A stretch of DNA of 64,000 bases. It comes from Methanobacteriota archaeon (GTDB taxonomy: Archaea > Thermoplasmatota > Thermoplasmata > Thermoplasmatales > ARK-15). Below are positions 8,094 through 15,916 of the stretch, one piece after another. The stretch spans positions 1 through 64,000 of the forward strand of contig WSBC01000016.1 in assembly GCA_009758405.1 (NCBI GenBank), given 5' to 3'. The notes beneath the pieces were generated by a model that was not told where the DNA came from, ran no database searches, and saw only the letters and a list, made by a program, of their open reading frames with translations. Position 1 is the first letter of the stretch. Every line of letters begins with the position of its first letter. The position numbers were made by a program, and so were the translations under genes.

Positions 8094-9824
8094 TTACCAT
8101 TTCCTTAGTCTATAGTACCTTTCAAGGAGAGACCTTAGTTCATCATCCTTCATTCCTGATTCCTCTGGTTCTCCCTCAATATTATTTCTCACAATCCTGG
8201 GGAGGTAATCATCCTCTTTTTTCAATCCCAGCCCTACGTTAATCTTTCTTTTTAAGTCAATTATCCTTGAACCTGTTTCCATTAGTTCTTCCAAGGATTT
8301 TTCAAATCCTGTGGAGAGGTTAAGTGCATCAAGTATCTCCTGGGGGGATGGCTGTGCATAATAGCATAATATTATGGAGTTATAGATCTGCCTGTAATCC
8401 TGCGTTTTTATGGCCGACATTACCCTCTCATCACTGTCCACAATCCACCTGTCACCCGAGGTGATTCCTATCTCCTCATGGGATCCACCTATATCCACCT
8501 GATACATATCACCCTGCATATGGTCTGCACCCCTGCTGGATGTGGCATAAACAAGACCCTGAAGCTTGAATGCCCTGGGATCATGCATAGGTATTTCAAG
8601 GCCCTTAACAGTTGCTATTAAATCCCTATCAATACCGCGTGATTTTGCGAATCTCTCAAGTCCATAGGATAACTCTTCTCCTATCCCTCTCCTGTATGCA
8701 ATGTCCATGATAAGCCTTCCTACACCTTCAAACCCATTCTCAAAGTAAGACGCTATCTCCCCATCTAAAATATTATTTTTTGAGAAGAATCTCAATGCGG
8801 AAATAAGTACTCCAGCACTTATTGTATCCATGCCCAGGGAATTGAGCATATGGTTCCATTTAACTATCTTTTCAAAATCCTGATTTCCCAAAAGTGGACC
8901 CAGGGCTGCAACAGTCTCATACTCAGGTCCATCAACAATAATGCCATGGAAATCAACTGTCCTACCACAGCCTATAACGCATGAAGAACAGTTATAGCTC
9001 TTAACACTGTAAATCTCGTGGAACTTCATACTGCTAAGTGAATCGTATGGGAAATTATGATCCATGAAATAATTTGCTGGTATATCCCCAAAACCCTGGC
9101 CGCCATCCATCCAGATCATACTACCATATGCCCTGAACCCTGAAACAACAGGTGACTCCAGGATCTCCTTTGCTACCCTTGAGGAGAGCCTGTTGAATTC
9201 ATCCTTTTTCCATAGTGGAACTAGCCTTTCACCCTTGACCGCAATTGCCTTGAGTTTTTTATATCCAAATACAGCACCAAGGCCAGTCCTTCCCGCTGCC
9301 CTACCCTCATCGTTCATAACAGATGAAAAAAGTACACCGTTTTCACCGGCCGGGCCTATTGCCATTACGGAATAGTTTCCCTTTTCCCTTATCCTGTTCC
9401 TTGTCTCATAAAAATCAAGTCCCCAGAGATGGGAAGCATCATCTATCCTGACATCTTCCTTAATATAGATTACCCTTGGAGCTTCTGCCCTCCCCGTTAT
9501 TACTATACCGTCTATACCTGCCCTCTTTAATTCATAGCCAAAATGTCCGCCAGAGTTTGACTCCCCGAGGAGGCCGGTAAGCGGGCTTCTGCTAATAATT
9601 TCATGCCTTCCAGTGTTGGGGAAGGATGTACCTACTAAAGGCCCTGTCATTATTATAATTGGATTTTTTTCAGAAAGTGCATCATGGTTACCTATCTTTT
9701 CAAAAATGTATGACCCTATACCAATACCTCCTAGATACTTTTCCCATGCATCTTCGAGCTTCTCATACCATGCCTCACCTGTGGTCAAATTTATGTAAAG
9801 GATATTATCCCAGAATCCTGGCAT
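8094..9824 (-). CDS. aor: tungsten-containing aldehyde:ferredoxin oxidoreductase
   Basis: About 576 residues of the AOR family, which oxidises aldehydes to carboxylic acids and reduces ferredoxin, using a bis-tungstopterin and a [4Fe-4S] cluster. The N-terminal domain is intact (NTGRHEIISRSPLTG, SNSGGHFGYELKRAG, GPAGENGVLFSSVMNDEGRAAGRTGLGAV). Cluster ligands are in CSSCVIGC, with the fourth cysteine likely in IILCYYAQ. The pterin-contact segment ATSSRGADHM is present. The track start is TTG 9833; ATG 9824 is chosen as it follows GGAG and lies six bases past the stop of the alcohol dehydrogenase. It is the last gene of an SCP2-ADH-AOR operon, which suggests stepwise alcohol to aldehyde to acid conversion. 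Substrate unknown. Confidence 0.92.
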   Translation of the reverse strand: MPGFWDNILYINLTTGEAWYEKLEDAWEKYLGGIGIGSYIFEKIGNHDALSEKNPIIIMTGPLVGTSFPNTGRHEIISRSPLTGLLGESNSGGHFGYELKRAGIDGIVITGRAEAPRVIYIKEDVRIDDASHLWGLDFYETRNRIREKGNYSVMAIGPAGENGVLFSSVMNDEGRAAGRTGLGAVFGYKKLKAIAVKGERLVPLWKKDEFNRLSSRVAKEILESPVVSGFRAYGSMIWMDGGQGFGDIPANYFMDHNFPYDSLSSMKFHEIYSVKSYNCSSCVIGCGRTVDFHGIIVDGPEYETVAALGPLLGNQDFEKIVKWNHMLNSLGMDTISAGVLISALRFFSKNNILDGEIASYFENGFEGVGRLIMDIAYRRGIGEELSYGLERFAKSRGIDRDLIATVKGLEIPMHDPRAFKLQGLVYATSSRGADHMQGDMYQVDIGGSHEEIGITSGDRWIVDSDERVMSAIKTQDYRQIYNSIILCYYAQPSPQEILDALNLSTGFEKSLEELMETGSRIIDLKRKINVGLGLKKEDDYLPRIVRNNIEGEPEESGMKDDELRSLLERYYRLRKW

Positions 9825-9829
9825 ATAAA

Positions 9830-10939
9830 TCAATCTCCGTAGGCCTTTTTATAGATGTTCCTCAGGTCCTCCTCACCTACAACAACAGGGTTAAAGGCAA
9901 GTTCACTGTCCTGGATGGATTTTGAAACAAGCTCATCAATCCTTGAAAAATATTCATCACTTTTAATGCCCAGATCCTTTACCCTGTAGGGCTGTCCTAA
10001 CTCCCTGTAGAGTTGAATTATACTATCAACAAGATCATCCACCTGTAGCATTCTTTCTACCCTCTTATATTTCATTTTTGTCATCTCATCGGATGAGTTG
10101 AACTCTATCACATAAGGTAGGAAAAGTCCAACAGATGTTCCATGGACTATATGAAAGGTGGCGCCAAAGCTGTGGCCCAATGCATGTGCAAGTGCAGTTC
10201 CACTGTTTGAAAAAGCCATTCCTGCCATTGTTGCGGAAAGATGTACAAGATCCTTTGCATTCTCATCATTCTCCATTGCACCCTTGAGGTTCCTATAGAT
10301 AACATCTATTGCCTTTTCTGCAAGAGCATCAGTAAATATTGTTGCAGTATTTGCAGAAAGTGCCTCAAAGGCATGAACAAATGCATCAATGCCAGTGGCC
10401 CTTATGATTTCCTTTTTTCCTGGTGTGAGGCTTGAGTCAAGTATGGAAATATGAGGCACAAGCTCATAATTTCCAAGGGCAAGCTTTCTCTCACCATCGG
10501 TAAGAACTATACCAAATGAGACGTCGCTCCCAGTACCAGAGGTAGTTGGAATTGCTATCAATTTCACATTTAATCTTATTGTCTCAAAGGGATTTACTTC
10601 CCTGAGATCCTTGTCCGGATAGGATATCTTAATTGCAATTGATTTTGCAAAATCCATCACGCTTCCGCCACCAACTGCAATTACAGTATCAAATTTTTCA
10701 TTTCCAAGTTCTTTAAATGCTCTCTCTATGCTATCCACTGTAGGTTCGGGAAGAACATCATTAAAAATTTTGTAGCCTTTTTTTAAATTTTTTATTATTC
10801 TTTCCCCATGTAATGACATTATGTTTTTATCAGATATTATAAGTACGTTATTTGAATTCTCACTGTTCAATATTTCATCTAGGTTGTCTATGATATCTCT
10901 CTGAAAATATATCTTTCTTGGAAAAGTGAAAAGTGCCAT
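9830..10939 (-). CDS. iron-containing (type III) alcohol dehydrogenase
   Basis: About 369 residues of the Fe-ADH family. The NAD(P) region is AVGGGSVMDFAKSIA; the second conserved segment is PTTSGTGSDVS. Metal-ligand positions are visible as DSSLTP, GIDAFVHAFEA, and the paired histidines in ALAHALGHSFGATFHIVHG. It interconverts an alcohol and an aldehyde with NAD(P)H. It lies between the SCP2 gene and the AOR gene; stops and starts overlap or nearly touch, so all three are co-transcribed. Start: ATG 10939 or GTG 10945, which overlaps the SCP2 stop as GTGA; both fit. Other group members use lactaldehyde, butanol or glycerol, so the substrate is open. Confidence 0.9.
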   Translation of the reverse strand: MALFTFPRKIYFQRDIIDNLDEILNSENSNNVLIISDKNIMSLHGERIIKNLKKGYKIFNDVLPEPTVDSIERAFKELGNEKFDTVIAVGGGSVMDFAKSIAIKISYPDKDLREVNPFETIRLNVKLIAIPTTSGTGSDVSFGIVLTDGERKLALGNYELVPHISILDSSLTPGKKEIIRATGIDAFVHAFEALSANTATIFTDALAEKAIDVIYRNLKGAMENDENAKDLVHLSATMAGMAFSNSGTALAHALGHSFGATFHIVHGTSVGLFLPYVIEFNSSDEMTKMKYKRVERMLQVDDLVDSIIQLYRELGQPYRVKDLGIKSDEYFSRIDELVSKSIQDSELAFNPVVVGEEDLRNIYKKAYGD

Positions 10940-10941
10940 AA

Positions 10942-11364
10942 TCACTCAAGATACCTTGTTGGTATGCTCTGTGCCACCTTTACCATGGCGATTGCGGCAC
11001 CCGCATACCTTAAAAGTAGGGCCATATTCCCTTCTACCTTCATCTGTCCTGTTAGCATGGCCTGTGTGGGGTTAATCTTTCCATCAATTATTTTCCTCCA
11101 GTTGGCATATGTGGCAGAGAGTTTAAAAGGTGCAGTCTTTCCCGGCTCCTTTACCACCTCACAGTTCTCACATCTTCCATCCTTAAGATATAGAATGAAT
11201 GAATCAAACTGTGGTTTTTCCTTTAGAGACTCTAGGTCGATCATCTTGAAAAGTATTGGGTCCTTCCAGCCCTTCCCTGATTTATTATAATCCGGGGATT
11301 CGCTCAATCTTTTACAGTATTCCCTTACCCACTCCTCTGATGGAAACAATAATTTTTCCTCCAT
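10942..11364 (-). CDS. SCP-2 sterol-carrier-like lipid-binding protein
   Basis: About 140 residues, matching the length of a single SCP2 domain. The pattern is recognisable: a central strand pair with FDSFILYLKDGRC, then KLSATYANWRKIIDGKINPTQAMLTGQMKVEGN, which is the family's 'D----d--G---p--a-m-G-lki-Gd' signature. SCP2 proteins bind hydrophobic ligands or acyl-CoA. The longest ORF starts at 11496, but the extra 44 residues look non-coding; ATG 11364 gives a domain-length protein. First gene of the operon with an alcohol dehydrogenase and an aldehyde oxidoreductase, so it may present a hydrophobic alcohol or aldehyde to them (inference). Confidence 0.85.
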   Translation of the reverse strand: MEEKLLFPSEEWVREYCKRLSESPDYNKSGKGWKDPILFKMIDLESLKEKPQFDSFILYLKDGRCENCEVVKEPGKTAPFKLSATYANWRKIIDGKINPTQAMLTGQMKVEGNMALLLRYAGAAIAMVKVAQSIPTRYLE

Positions 11365-11552
11365 GTTTAAAAAAAATATAAAACATTTATTTAACTTTAT
11401 TCTATCCATATGCCGTGAAAGAATGGTAAAAATTGTAAATGTTGCAGGAGGTGCTTTCTGGGCTGTAAGTTTACCCTGTAGCTCTGAGGATCCCACCTCC
11501 CTTAGTATATCTTAATATTGAATAACTTCAAAATAATTTTCCTGAATAAATT

Positions 11553-12701
11553 TTATCTATAGAGGAATTTTTCATTAAAATACCTTTTTCTAAAAAGAAT
11601 ATAAAAGAAGACTACTGGAATGGATAATGAGGCAATAAGTAATCTGAAGCCAAAATAGGAAAGAAGATATCCAAATAATGGTGGTACAACAATAGCAATT
11701 ATGTTCCCAAAGGCAACAAAATAAGAATTGACTGCATTTCTTTCTTTAATGTCGGTGCCACGGGAGATCATTATTGTAGACATTGGATATATAGCCCCAT
11801 GTGGAATTCCAAGCAATATCATTGCTACAATTACCGCATAAAAATTTAATGGTAATGCAAGAATAATTATACCTAATGCAGTAAAAATTGTTGAAATTGT
11901 AATAGGTTTTTTTAGATTTTTAAATGGTTTATATGCCATATAAGATCTAGTTAAAAATGAGACCACAAAAAAGGGGATATATATTGAGTATGCAATTGTT
12001 CCTGGTACATGATAAACCTCTATTGAATATATTGCCGCAAATACGGTTAAAATTGAAAAGGGAATATTATAGATTAATAAATTTAATATTGATGCAAATA
12101 AGACCCTTTTATTTATTTCCTTAAAATTGTAACTTTCTCTTTTCACTTCTGGAAACCTTATAAAGAAAGATAATAAAAATAAAGGAATTGCAATTGGAAT
12201 AAAAAGGAGAAAAATATGTCTATAATCAAAATAATTTAAGAGATAAGTTTCAAAGGATGGACCAATTATTAGACTCAAGCTTAACGATACTGAATAAATG
12301 GCAAGAATTCTCTCAGCAATATCTTTTTCTTCAAATAATGAGGAGGATGTAATTATATTAGGTGTTATAAAACCGTATGAAAAACCTGCAAATATCGAAA
12401 ATATCCAAATTGTAAAGGTATTTGAGTAATAAAATAGAACAAGAATTATTATAATACAAAATGAAGATAATATGAATATTAATTTTCTAGCATCTTTCCT
12501 TAACCTTGGATTAATAAATGTGGTTGCTACAAATGTGGAAAGAAATGAAAGAGAAGTAAGTAAACCAATCTCGCTGCTAGAAAAATTGAGCTCATATTTA
12601 GAGAAAAGAGGTATAGTTGTAGAGATCATGTTATTTACCGATCTCATTGATATTGTAGTAAATGCTATTATTAGTGCAAGGCCTACGTATCTTAACTTCA
12701 T
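11553..12701 (-). CDS. MFS transporter
   Basis: Membrane protein of 382 residues with about twelve hydrophobic helices. N-terminal half: MRSVNNMISTTIPLFSKYEL, then a TSLSFLSTFVATTFINPRLRKDARK loop in the position of the MFS cytoplasmic motif. The second half contains LGIPHGAIYPMSTIMISRG, typical of drug or metabolite MFS carriers. It is a single gene, about 190 bases from the SCP2 operon. AT-rich, like other membrane-protein genes here. Substrate unknown. Confidence 0.85.
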   Translation of the reverse strand: MKLRYVGLALIIAFTTISMRSVNNMISTTIPLFSKYELNFSSSEIGLLTSLSFLSTFVATTFINPRLRKDARKLIFILSSFCIIIILVLFYYSNTFTIWIFSIFAGFSYGFITPNIITSSSLFEEKDIAERILAIYSVSLSLSLIIGPSFETYLLNYFDYRHIFLLFIPIAIPLFLLSFFIRFPEVKRESYNFKEINKRVLFASILNLLIYNIPFSILTVFAAIYSIEVYHVPGTIAYSIYIPFFVVSFLTRSYMAYKPFKNLKKPITISTIFTALGIIILALPLNFYAVIVAMILLGIPHGAIYPMSTIMISRGTDIKERNAVNSYFVAFGNIIAIVVPPLFGYLLSYFGFRLLIASLSIPVVFFYILFRKRYFNEKFLYR

Positions 12702-12854
12702 CCTGGGGAATTAAGTTTTAATTCTATAAATAATTTTATTTTTTACATTTTTAAATAGTTTTAAAAAATTTTATCATAATAAATTTATATTGAGAGTATA
12801 GCAAGATTTTATCCAAAAGATTTGAAGTAAATGAAAATTTCAATTGTGAAAATT

Positions 12855-13484
12855 TTATCTTTTTTCGAAAATTATAAAGCATTCATTTCCTCCACTTCTT
12901 GAAATATTTTCATAATTTATTGATCCATTTATTACAAATGGTGGATCTGTTCTTAGTATAGATAAGTTATGATTTGAATATATATAATCCAGGTAATATT
13001 TAAAATCAAGATATACCCATTTATCGACATAATTTTCCCTTAATTTTTCGTCCTTTTTTATTAGATTGTATTCTCTTATGATTTCATCTGCACTCTTTTT
13101 TTCACCATAGTTGTAATAAACCCTATCAATGGGTTTAAAACCGAGTTTTTTGGAGAGTTCAATGGAAGGAACGTTTGTTTCAAGTATCATCAGTCTGTGT
13201 ATATTTTTACCAGAGATCTTCATTGCATTTTTTGTCAATTCTGTTGCGATTCCTTTCCTTCTGTATTCTTTTTTTACCCTAAGGCCCTCCAGCCAGGAAA
13301 ATTCATCAAAAAGTCTTACATGGAGAAAACCAAGAATTTCACCATTCTCTACAGCTTTTAAAAATATACCTGATCTTAGCCATTCATCAAAAACATATTC
13401 TATGTAATCTCCCCATTCAAAGCTATCCTTTGAGAGCTCAATTATTTCCTCCTTGTCCTTCAGGTCCACCTTTTCAATTCTCAC
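12855..13484 (-). CDS. GNAT-family N-acetyltransferase
   Basis: 209 residues. The first 140 form a GNAT domain: strand-turn EILGFLHVRLFDE, then LEGLRVKKEYRRKGIATELTKNAM, which is the acetyl-CoA pyrophosphate loop (R/Q-x-x-G-x-G/A), and MILETNVPSIELSKKLGFKPI as motif B. The last 70 residues are an extra domain with no recognised family. Acceptor substrate unknown. It starts with GTG 13484; there is no good ribosome-binding site, so the message may be leaderless. Divergent from the eL42 operon. Confidence 0.85.
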   Translation of the reverse strand: MRIEKVDLKDKEEIIELSKDSFEWGDYIEYVFDEWLRSGIFLKAVENGEILGFLHVRLFDEFSWLEGLRVKKEYRRKGIATELTKNAMKISGKNIHRLMILETNVPSIELSKKLGFKPIDRVYYNYGEKKSADEIIREYNLIKKDEKLRENYVDKWVYLDFKYYLDYIYSNHNLSILRTDPPFVINGSINYENISRSGGNECFIIFEKR

Positions 13485-13561
13485 ATCAAATAAGAAAATC
13501 TTAACTTTAAAAAATTTTGCCCCTGGATAATTGAAAAAAATTATTCATAAAGATTAAATAA

Positions 13562-13574
13562 TGATAATTTATCA
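13562..13574. promoter_or_regulatory. small perfect inverted repeat upstream of the eL42 operon
   Basis: TGATAA-T-TTATCA, six-base arms with a one-base spacer, sits between the divergent GNAT and eL42 genes, 35-47 bases before the eL42 ATG. It could be a regulator site or simply part of an AT-rich promoter. Weak evidence on its own. Confidence 0.25.
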
Positions 13575-13608
13575 CGTAAAAGAAAACATTCAATAAAGGT
13601 GTATTAAG

Positions 13609-13893
13609 ATGAAAATGCCTACTAAGGTAAAAAGATACTGCCCCTATTGCAAGAGGCATACTGTCCATGAGATAGAGAGAGTAAAAAAGAGGAAGGCAAG
13701 CGAATTGAAATGGGGTCAGAGGAGATTCAGAAGGGTCACCTCTGGCTATGGTGGCTTCCCTAGACCCAAGTTTGAGGGCAGGGAAAAACCAACAAAGAGG
13801 ATCAATATTAGGTACAGGTGCACCGTTTGCCACAGGGCACATACAGTACCCATGTGGAGGGCAAAGAAATTCGAGCTTGTGGAGGTGGAGTAA
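13609..13893 (+). CDS. rpl44e: 50S ribosomal protein eL42 (L44e)
   Basis: 94-residue zinc-ribbon protein of the large subunit near the E site. Two cysteine pairs are visible: YCPYCKRHT at the N-terminus and RCTVCHRAH near residue 70. The basic middle ([22 protein letters not shown]) is typical of the family. GGTG lies upstream of ATG 13609. It is the first gene of a compact translation operon with eS27, aIF2-alpha, Nop10 and a PAC2 protein, an order common in Euryarchaeota. Confidence 0.96.
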   Translation: MKMPTKVKRYCPYCKRHTVHEIERVKKRKASELKWGQRRFRRVTSGYGGFPRPKFEGREKPTKRINIRYRCTVCHRAHTVPMWRAKKFELVEVE

Positions 13894-13894
13894 A

Positions 13895-14092
13895 TTGGAA
13901 AAGGAATTTACATCACCGAAGGATCTTGAGAAAAAATTTATCAAGATTAAATGCAAGGACTGTGGTAATGAGGAAATAACATATATAAGGGGTAGTACTG
14001 TTGTTGTTTGTTCAGTTTGTGGATCCACCCTTGCCATCCCCACAGGTGGAAAGTTGTTGATTAAGGGTGAAATAACGGGGACCTTTGAATGA
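13895..14092 (+). CDS. rps27e: 30S ribosomal protein eS27
   Basis: 65 residues, starting with TTG 13895 directly after the eL42 stop. GGAGGTGGA just upstream fixes this start; the longer open frame back to 13748 is an artefact inside eL42. The zinc ribbon is KCKDCGNEEITY and VCSVCGSTLA. The tail GGKLLIKGEI is typical of eS27. The stop TGA overlaps the aIF2-alpha ATG (ATGA). Confidence 0.95.
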   Translation: MEKEFTSPKDLEKKFIKIKCKDCGNEEITYIRGSTVVVCSVCGSTLAIPTGGKLLIKGEITGTFE

Positions 14093-14850
14093 GGAAGGAT
14101 TATCCAGAGATTGGTGATCTCGTAATAGGAACAATAGAATCTGTCAAGGATTATGGGGCATTTGTTGATCTTGATGAGTATCCTGGAAAAAAGGGTTTTA
14201 TACACGTGAGTGAGGTAGCATCAGGCTGGATAAAATACATAAGGGATTATGTAAGGGAGGGGCAAAAGGTAGTGTGTCAGGTAATCAATATTGACAGGGA
14301 AAAGGGGCATATTGATCTTTCGCTTAAGAGGGTAAACGAACACCAGAGAAGGGAAAAGGTGCAGGAATGGAAAAATGAACAGAAGGCAAGGAAATTGCTT
14401 GAGATAGTAAAGCAAAGATCAGGGGATCTGGACATTGAAAGGCTAGCAGAAGATCTTGAGAACAGTTATGGCACCCTTTATGCCGCCTTCGAGACTGCCT
14501 CATACGACCCAGAGGCCTTTGAAAGGGAGAATGAGGGAAACTGGGTCACACACTTTATAGATGTTGCAAAGGAGAACATACAGCCACCAGAGGTAAAAAT
14601 TTCTGGGTTTGTAGAGATATCCCTTAACTCCAAGGATGCTATAGATCACATCAAGGAGGCTTTGATGAGCATTCACAGGCCTGAGGATGGTATCACAGTT
14701 CAATACACAGGGGCACCAAGATACAGGATTGTTGTTGTTGCACCAGATTATAAAACTGCAGAAGAAAAGCTCAGGGACGCTGCCACCAAGGTGGTAAAGA
14801 ATATAAAGGAAAAGGGTGGCAACGCAGAGTTCATAAGGAAGGTGGAATGA
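14089..14850 (+). CDS. eif2a: translation initiation factor aIF2, alpha subunit
   Basis: 253 residues. The N-terminal S1 domain (residues 8-80) has DYGAFVDLDEYPGKKGFIHVSEVASGWIK and the IDLSLKRV end. A helical middle domain and a C-terminal alpha-beta domain (GFVEISLNSKDAIDHIKEAL, YRIVVVAPDYKTAEEKL) follow, as in archaeal aIF2-alpha. The heterotrimer brings initiator tRNA to the ribosome. Embedded in the eL42-eS27-Nop10 operon with overlapping starts. Confidence 0.96.
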   Translation: MRKDYPEIGDLVIGTIESVKDYGAFVDLDEYPGKKGFIHVSEVASGWIKYIRDYVREGQKVVCQVINIDREKGHIDLSLKRVNEHQRREKVQEWKNEQKARKLLEIVKQRSGDLDIERLAEDLENSYGTLYAAFETASYDPEAFERENEGNWVTHFIDVAKENIQPPEVKISGFVEISLNSKDAIDHIKEALMSIHRPEDGITVQYTGAPRYRIVVVAPDYKTAEEKLRDAATKVVKNIKEKGGNAEFIRKVE

Positions 14851-14851
14851 A

Positions 14852-15022
14852 TTGAAAACAAGGATAAAAAAATGTCCCCAATGTAAGATTTATACATTAA
14901 AGGATAAATGCCCTAAGTGTGGTAATGATACAGTTTATATAGCACCACCACGTTTTTCCCCTGTTGATAAATATGGGGAGTATAGAAGAAAGTATAGGAT
15001 GGAGGTAGAAAAAAATGGATAA
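14852..15022 (+). CDS. nop10: Nop10, H/ACA ribonucleoprotein subunit
   Basis: Small gene encoding 56 residues from TTG 14852 (one base after the aIF2-alpha stop, with GGTGGA upstream) to TAA 15022. The zinc ribbon is KKCPQCKIYTLKDKCPKCG, followed by PPRFSPVDKYGEYRRKYR, the highly conserved Nop10 segment that contacts Cbf5. Nop10 is part of the guide-RNA pseudouridylation complex; cbf5 lies elsewhere in this window. It overlaps the next gene by eight bases. Confidence 0.95.
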   Translation: MKTRIKKCPQCKIYTLKDKCPKCGNDTVYIAPPRFSPVDKYGEYRRKYRMEVEKNG

Positions 15023-15770
15023 TGTACTCGTAAAGATATATAAAAAACCGAGGCTTAAAGATCCAATATTAATTGAGGGTCTTCCAGGCGTGGGTAATGT
15101 TGGTAAGCTTGCTGCCGAATATCTTGTTTCGAAATTGAAGGCTGAGAAATTTGCTGAAATTTATTCGAAGTATTTTCCCCCTCAGGTATTAATAAATGAA
15201 GACGGTACACTTTACCTGGTTAAAAATGAGCTTTATTATCTAAAAACCAGGGGAAAGAGTGATCTTATTTTTCTAGTTGGTGATTATCAAGGTCTTTCCA
15301 ATGAAGGGCAGTTTGAACTTTCCTACAGAGTTCTTGAGATTGCAAAGATGATGAATGTAAAGATGATCTATACATTAGGGGGCTTTGGAACTGGACAGTT
15401 AACGGATCAGCCAAGGGTGTTCGGTGCTGCTACCAACACTGAAATTGTTGAAATGTTGAAAAATTATAACGTGGTATTTTCTTCTGGTGAACCAAGTAAC
15501 GGAATTGTTGGTGCTGCAGGACTTCTTCTCGGCCTAGGTATGAACTTCTTCGAGATGGAGGGCGCGTGTTTGATGGGTGAAACTTCTGGTTATTTCACAG
15601 ATCCAAAGGGTGCTATGGCGGTGCTTAAGGTGCTGGTAAGCATACTCAATCTTAAGGTTGATTTTAAGGACCTGGAGGCAAGGATACAGGCTCTTAATGA
15701 GCTTACACAAAAGATGCAGGAACAGGTGGAGCAGAAGGTAAGGAAGGAAGACCTCGGCTATATAGGCTAA
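15015..15770 (+). CDS. PAC2-family proteasome assembly chaperone
   Basis: 251 residues. N-terminal ILIEGLPGVGNVGKLAAEYLV and central YTLGGFGTGQ and NGIVGAAGLLLGLG mark the PAC2 family (archaeal PbaB-like), which helps assemble the 20S proteasome. The C-terminus (about 215-245) is charged and helical, likely a coiled coil. It is the last gene of the translation operon, overlapping nop10, an arrangement seen in many Euryarchaeota. It converges on tRNA-Ser. Confidence 0.9.
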   Translation: MDNVLVKIYKKPRLKDPILIEGLPGVGNVGKLAAEYLVSKLKAEKFAEIYSKYFPPQVLINEDGTLYLVKNELYYLKTRGKSDLIFLVGDYQGLSNEGQFELSYRVLEIAKMMNVKMIYTLGGFGTGQLTDQPRVFGAATNTEIVEMLKNYNVVFSSGEPSNGIVGAAGLLLGLGMNFFEMEGACLMGETSGYFTDPKGAMAVLKVLVSILNLKVDFKDLEARIQALNELTQKMQEQVEQKVRKEDLGYIG

Positions 15771-15792
15771 AAGATTTATATTTTTAAAGAGG

Positions 15793-15874
15793 CGCGGGGA
15801 GAGGGATTCGAACCCTCGAATCCTTTCGGATAACGGCTTAGCAGGCCGTCGCCCTACCGCTAGGCTATCCCCGC
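15793..15874 (-). tRNA. tRNA-Ser (anticodon GCT)
   Basis: On the minus strand the sequence folds as a class II tRNA: acceptor GCGGGGA/TCCCCGC with discriminator G, D-arm GCCTAGCGGTAGGGC, anticodon stem ACGGC/GCCGT with loop CTGCTAA (anticodon GCT), a long variable arm TATCCGAAAGGAT, and T-arm GAGGG-TTCGAAT-CCCTC. Long variable arm plus anticodon identify serine (AGC/AGT codons). No intron and no encoded CCA. Confidence 0.96.
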
Positions 15875-15916
15875 TTAATAGGAAAATGTAATATCTATAA
15901 ATTAATTTTCCCCTAG

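Noticed and set aside
11411-11480. Plus-strand stretch that reads as a Cys-rich peptide after an ATG-CCG-TGA, raising the thought of a selenocysteine.
   Set aside because: TGA is a normal stop in all other genes here, no SECIS-like element is seen, and the frame is only about 20 codons.
11365-11496. 44-residue N-terminal extension of the SCP2 protein.
   Set aside because: The extension has no similarity to the family, and ATG 11364 gives the expected single-domain length.
13507-14205. Long minus-strand open frame (232 codons) opposite eL42, eS27 and aIF2-alpha.
   Set aside because: It lies opposite three well-known ribosomal/translation genes, its translation is not protein-like, and it has no promoter or ribosome-binding site.
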